Part shown: piece by piece, positions 60,663 to 64,000 of the stretch
Numbering within the stretch: the first letter of the stretch is position 1
How the letters are laid out: the number at the start of each line of letters is the position of its first letter
Assembly (NCBI RefSeq): GCF_030056665.1
Contig: NZ_JASHIG010000008.1
Reading direction: 5' to 3' (one strand)
DNA length: 64,000 nucleotides
Origin: Flectobacillus roseus
GTDB lineage: Bacteria; Bacteroidota; Bacteroidia; Cytophagales; Spirosomataceae
Made by a program: the position numbers and the translations under genes
Notes under the pieces: model-generated
What the model was told of the DNA's origin: nothing
What the model saw: only the letters and a program-made list of their open reading frames with translations
Database searches by the model: none

Positions 60663-61001
60663 TCTTTTTCTAATTCATTAATCTAACTTTATGCTTTTTC
60701 AAGACTACCTAAAGCCATTTATGAGTCTACAAAGTTGCGTACAAGTTGAGAAATAAACCTAATAATTTAACTTAAGCTACAGAATATCCTTCTGAATAGA
60801 CATTTTTGGATACTGAGATTTTGTGGAGGAGGAAAAGGATGGTCTTTTTGAGGATATACCCAGTGAAACGATGTTCATCAAAAGCTAAAGTTTCAATGCT
60901 TTGTAATAAATAATTGTCAAAATGAGTATAAAAGAAGAAGAGAATACTTAAACACTTTTAAAATACCTATTTATAATAAACTCAATTTAACCTATTTAAT
61001 C
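60663..61001. other. Intergenic region, no gene seen
   Basis: 339 bp between the divergent kinase and small membrane protein. It is AT-rich, and I recognise no palindrome. Confidence 0.5.
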
Positions 61002-61322
61002 ATGCTCATCATCGGTTCTTTACTCACAACTTTACCAGCATTTGCATTTAATATCTGCGTTTTCTTTTTGGGGAAAATAATTATAAATCATCAAGACGTT
61101 ATTCTATACTGTAGAAGTTTATTCGGAAGTCTTGTCGATGAAGAAGAGGAGGTTCCTAGCAGACTAGCATACGTCGAGAAACTCCTAGTTATGATAGGCT
61201 ATTTGATGCAGGCTTTTGCAATCATTGGGATGTTTGCGACGGTATTTCAGTTGGTTTCAATGCTCAGTATTCAAATGGCTGAGCCTGTAAAAATGCAGCT
61301 TTCATCGCCGCATGGGCTTTAA
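61002..61322 (+). CDS. Small two-segment membrane protein
   Basis: A 106-residue protein. Hydrophobic segments lie in residues 3-27 (GSLLTTLPAFAFNICVFFLGKIII) and 64-88 (LLVMIGYLMQAFAIIGMFATVFQL), with an acidic loop between (DEEEEVPS). The ATG at 61002 fits. It is followed by a strong hairpin. No family is recognised. Confidence 0.6.
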   Translation: MLIIGSLLTTLPAFAFNICVFFLGKIIINHQDVILYCRSLFGSLVDEEEEVPSRLAYVEKLLVMIGYLMQAFAIIGMFATVFQLVSMLSIQMAEPVKMQLSSPHGL

Positions 61323-61327
61323 TTTAA

Positions 61328-61372
61328 GTTGAGTGAATGAGTTTTTTGAAAATAATCACTCATTCACTCAAC
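61328..61372. terminator. 15-bp hairpin, bidirectional terminator
   Basis: GTTGAGTGAATGAGT pairs perfectly with ACTCATTCACTCAAC around a 15-base loop (it starts with TTTTTG). It separates the convergent genes at 61,322 and 61,382. Confidence 0.85.
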
Positions 61373-61381
61373 CACCAATCA

Positions 61382-61915
61382 CTAAATAGCTACTGCAACA
61401 GGAAAGTCAACAGGTACTTGCGTTACGCCATGTAGATAATTGGTAATGATTTTATCGCCAATCAAAACGATGGTATCTACTAATTGAGCTTTGGTATAAC
61501 CTGCTTCCAAAAATGCTTCTACAGATGCTTGACTAGGGTGACCACGTTCGATAGTAGTTTCTTTTACAAATTGTGCTAAAGCTTGTAATTTGGCATCGAA
61601 GTCAATGGCTACTTTACGAATCTTGATGATTTGCTCGTCAGAAAAACCATTCATTTTGCCAATAGCTGTGTGAGCCGAAAGACAGTAAATACAGTCGTTG
61701 ATTTGACTCACCACCAAGTTTACGACCTCTTTTTCTTTATTGCTCAAAGAAGATTTCATGCTCTGTAAAGTTACATAGCTTGACAAGGCATTGTCTGAAT
61801 GAGCAAAAGTGGCGTATAGGTTAGGAACCATGCCTATTCCTTTTTTGAGGTTATCAAAAATATGTTGGTTTGTTTCAGATACTTGTTCGCGAGTTGGGAC
61901 TTCAAAAGTTTTCAT
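61382..61915 (-). CDS. Carboxymuconolactone decarboxylase/AhpD-like protein
   Basis: A 177-residue protein with the AhpD-type redox motif CIYCLSAH (two cysteines and His) in the segment EVVNLVVSQINDCIYCLSAHTAIGK. AhpD-like proteins act as thiol peroxidase partners. The gene is close to the AraC regulator at 62,205, in the same orientation, 289 bp apart. Confidence 0.9.
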   Translation of the reverse strand: MKTFEVPTREQVSETNQHIFDNLKKGIGMVPNLYATFAHSDNALSSYVTLQSMKSSLSNKEKEVVNLVVSQINDCIYCLSAHTAIGKMNGFSDEQIIKIRKVAIDFDAKLQALAQFVKETTIERGHPSQASVEAFLEAGYTKAQLVDTIVLIGDKIITNYLHGVTQVPVDFPVAVAI

Positions 61916-62020
61916 GTTCGATTTTGTTTAAGTATTATTGAATCATTTTGTTGATGCAAAGTTGATACAATAGACTCGCTCACAACGAACCACTTTTTCC
62001 CGACTTGTTACCAATATTTC

Positions 62021-62174
62021 CTAAGCCTTCGGTAATCGGCTTTGGGCTTTAGTAAGTACTTGAGTTGTCAGGCACCAGGCACTAGGCAAAGAGTGTTCAA
62101 ATGTTTTTTATTGCCCACAGCCATGCTTTTTTCCAAAACCAACTGCCGAAAGCCGATACCTGAAAGCCCTAAGC
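62021..62174. repeat. Imperfect inverted repeat between two genes
   Basis: AAGCCTTCGGTAATCGGCTT on the left is largely the reverse complement of GCCGAAAGCCGATACCTGAA on the right. The central part holds TTGTCAGGCACCAGGCAC. Related pieces are at 1,194 and about 45,140. Confidence 0.55.
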
Positions 62175-62204
62175 ATAATCTTACATTTTATTTTGCCTAC
62201 TAAC

Positions 62205-63050
62205 TTAATTTTTAAAATGTTTTTCTTTAAAATCAGTAGGAGAGTCGCCAACCACTTTCTTAAATAAGCGACTAAAATGGGCTACTTCCTCAAAACCTAG
62301 GTCGAATGCAATTTCTTTGGTGGGTTTTTCGGTAAAAATCAATAAACGCTTGGCTTCGAGGGTAATACGTTCATGAATGATTTGAAGCGGTGATTTGTGA
62401 TTGTAAAGTGCAAATAAATTAGATAAGGTTTTGGGCGATTTGCTCAGCATATCGGCATAATCTTGCACTTGATGTTTGGATTTGTAATGATTTTCTACAG
62501 CAATATTGTATCGGCGGACGATGTCAAAATCTTGCTCCTCCATAGGTGGTTGAATACTTTGTTCTTTGGCGATTCTGGTTACTAAAATAATCAAACGCTT
62601 GAGTAACATTCTCAGCATTTCGCCTTGGATGGTATCAATGGTACTAAATTCATCAATAAAAACTGTACGCAAAGATTCAAAACGTTGAAGGTTTTCTGCT
62701 GATAGTTGGAAGAAAGTAATCTCTCTCATGCCATAAAACAAAAAGCCCACACAAGACACCTCCTTGTCGTGGTCGACAATACAATAAAACTCTCTATTGA
62801 AACGCCAGATAACTAAATTTTGGGGCTTTTCGAACCAAAATGACTGATTGACCATCAGTGGAAGAATCGTATTTTTGGGAAAATTGTAAGGATTCCCATC
62901 GATTGAGATTTGCTGAGACTCACCTCTATTCCATACGATTGTTAACAAGCGTTCTTCTCGATTGTCGTAAAAAATATGTTCAAATTTGTTTTCTTCGATT
63001 AATAATGAGAAATAACTGTGGAAAGAGTTTTCTTCAAAAATATATTTCAT
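62205..63050 (-). CDS. AraC-family transcriptional regulator
   Basis: A 281-residue protein from the ATG at 63050; the 58-residue longer reading is not supported. The N-terminal half is a beta-barrel sensor with little identity. The C-terminal HTH shows VQDYADMLSKSPKTLSNLFALYNHKSPLQIIHERITLEAKRLL and PTKEIAFDLGFEEVAHFSRLFKKVVGDSPTDF. It probably controls the AhpD-like gene downstream. Confidence 0.88.
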   Translation of the reverse strand: MKYIFEENSFHSYFSLLIEENKFEHIFYDNREERLLTIVWNRGESQQISIDGNPYNFPKNTILPLMVNQSFWFEKPQNLVIWRFNREFYCIVDHDKEVSCVGFLFYGMREITFFQLSAENLQRFESLRTVFIDEFSTIDTIQGEMLRMLLKRLIILVTRIAKEQSIQPPMEEQDFDIVRRYNIAVENHYKSKHQVQDYADMLSKSPKTLSNLFALYNHKSPLQIIHERITLEAKRLLIFTEKPTKEIAFDLGFEEVAHFSRLFKKVVGDSPTDFKEKHFKN

Positions 63051-63716
63051 ATGGATTGTTTTGCTGTGTTTAGTAGGTTGTCTTTTACTACATTGACAAT
63101 GGAAAATAACAACTTTTTTGTTCCATTTCATAAAATCATTTTCAGAAATAGTACTATTCTTATTGTCCTGTATCTGTACTGTTTTTTGACCAAACAGCAG
63201 GATAGAAAAGGTGATAGGAATCATTTTTATAGCTGTTTCTTTAAAAATAGGTATACAATCAGTAAAAAAATACAGGTGAATTTTCTATCCAAAAGATGAA
63301 AAATTCACCATGTTATCAGCCTATAAACTATTGCAATTGTACTATTTGAAAATGTACTAATTAGGGTAGAATACCTGTTTTTTGTGCTGCGTATATATAG
63401 GATAGTTGAATTTCCGTAAACGATATCGGACTGTATTTTAATAGGTTTTTGATGCTTCTAGCCCCATTTATTGACAAATAGGATAAAATAGAACTAAACA
63501 AAGTATATATAAAAAAAATCATATTTTGCTAAAATGAAAATTGAATCAATTAAAGAATAAATTTAATTAAATGTAGCCTATACGGTCAGGACGGAGCATG
63601 ATGGTTTGGGTCTGGGATGGTAATATCTTTGACAAAAAAGACAAAATAATATAAAATAAATCATATTGTATAAAGGTCTTTTTTCTGTCAATTATTTCAT
63701 ATAAAACCTAATCTCA
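63051..63716. other. Intergenic region before the SusC-like gene
   Basis: 666 bp between the divergent AraC gene and the SusC-like gene. I see no ORF or strong palindrome. The part just before 63,717 should hold the promoter and leader of the receptor gene. Confidence 0.5.
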
Positions 63717-64000
63717 ATGCTCAAAAAATTACTAAATGTGGGTGTGCTTGTGGCCTTAGCTGGAAGTTATACTCAAGTTGAAGGTAAAGGCAATTTGGTA
63801 CTTGCAAAAGAGGCTAGTTTGCTACATTCGGTAAGAGTAACAAACAAATCAAGTTTGGCTTTGCCTGTAACTGGAAAGGTTACTGGAAGCGATGGAGAAA
63901 TTCTTCCAGGAGCAAGTATTAAAATCAAAGGTACAAATCAAGGAACTACTACTGGTGTAGACGGTTCGTTTAAACTGAATGTACCAGATGGCAATGCGGT
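63717..64000 (+). CDS. SusC/RagA-type TonB-dependent receptor (5' part)
   Basis: Ninety-four codons remain before the window ends. A signal-like start (LKKLLNVGVLVALAGSY) is followed by a spacer and then the N-terminal carboxypeptidase-regulatory-like domain of SusC proteins: VTGKVTGSDGEILPGASIKIKGTNQGTTTGVDGSFKLNVPDG. This phrase (GxVxxxxGExLPGAxIxVKGTxxGTxTDxxGxFxL) is diagnostic. SusC receptors import oligosaccharides or peptides with a SusD lipoprotein, which should follow to the right. Confidence 0.9.
   Translation, partial: MLKKLLNVGVLVALAGSYTQVEGKGNLVLAKEASLLHSVRVTNKSSLALPVTGKVTGSDGEILPGASIKIKGTNQGTTTGVDGSFKLNVPDGNA

Noticed and set aside
37690..64000. tRNA, rRNA or prophage genes
   Set aside because: No cloverleaf, rRNA stretch or phage structural gene was recognised in the chromosomal part.

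Overview
The window comes from a low-GC member of the Bacteroidota. Supporting signs are a SusC/RagA-type TonB receptor beginning at the right edge, LytS/LytTR two-component pairs, many small lipoproteins and almost no Shine-Dalgarno sequences. Cytophagales (for example the Spirosomaceae) is my guess; the exact genus cannot be read from the sequence.

Positions 1 to about 37,690 are a large gene-cassette array of the integron type. It holds 47 mostly small genes, every one on the minus strand. Almost every gene or gene pair is separated from the next by a 85-200 bp imperfect palindrome with attC architecture: a YAAC-type core on the left, complementary arms (for example GGGCTTTGCG paired with CGCAAAACCC), a variable centre, and a GTTR-type core on the right. 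The bases flanking each gene are reverse complements of each other (for example TTAGCGGCT and AGCCGCTAA around the 33.0 kb gene), as expected if each cassette once was a circle. No integrase lies in the window, so as seen this is a cluster of attC sites lacking an integrase. Two 99.6% identical cassettes (10.6-11.2 kb and 14.9-15.5 kb) show which site travels with which gene: the mobile unit is the gene plus the site at its 5' end. The array therefore appears inverted compared with textbook integrons, where attC is 3' of the gene. The matching integrase would be expected to the left of position 1.

Cassette contents are typical of a sedentary chromosomal integron. They include about ten lipoproteins, several other exported proteins, SUKH (SMI1/KNR4) immunity-like proteins, DUF4304, DUF1963-like and Imm11-like proteins, small membrane proteins, a TPR lipoprotein and an LRR lipoprotein. 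Some cassettes carry several genes: SDR plus Crp/Fnr regulator, WYL regulator plus RidA plus a broken YdeI gene, and two pairs of unknowns. An IS1182-family element (29,561-31,343), an internally deleted relative (8,647-8,953) and a decayed right end (about 1,500-1,585) all sit at the same point inside attC-like sites.

From 37.7 kb on the sequence is ordinary chromosome: an eight-fold 13-residue repeat protein, a lipoprotein, a Tat-exported Dabb protein, an AraC regulator facing a secreted sialidase-like protein, a sterol-desaturase-family membrane enzyme, a LytTR regulator with an unusual DUF4097-LytS fusion kinase, katG, a RibD/DHFR-like reductase, kptA, an exported SH3-like protein, a complete RND efflux operon (adaptor, pump, outer membrane factor) preceded by its own LytS/LytTR pair, a small membrane protein, an AhpD-like protein with an AraC regulator, and the start of a SusC-like receptor. 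Dispersed palindromes and a triple 90-bp tandem repeat occur in the intergenic spaces.
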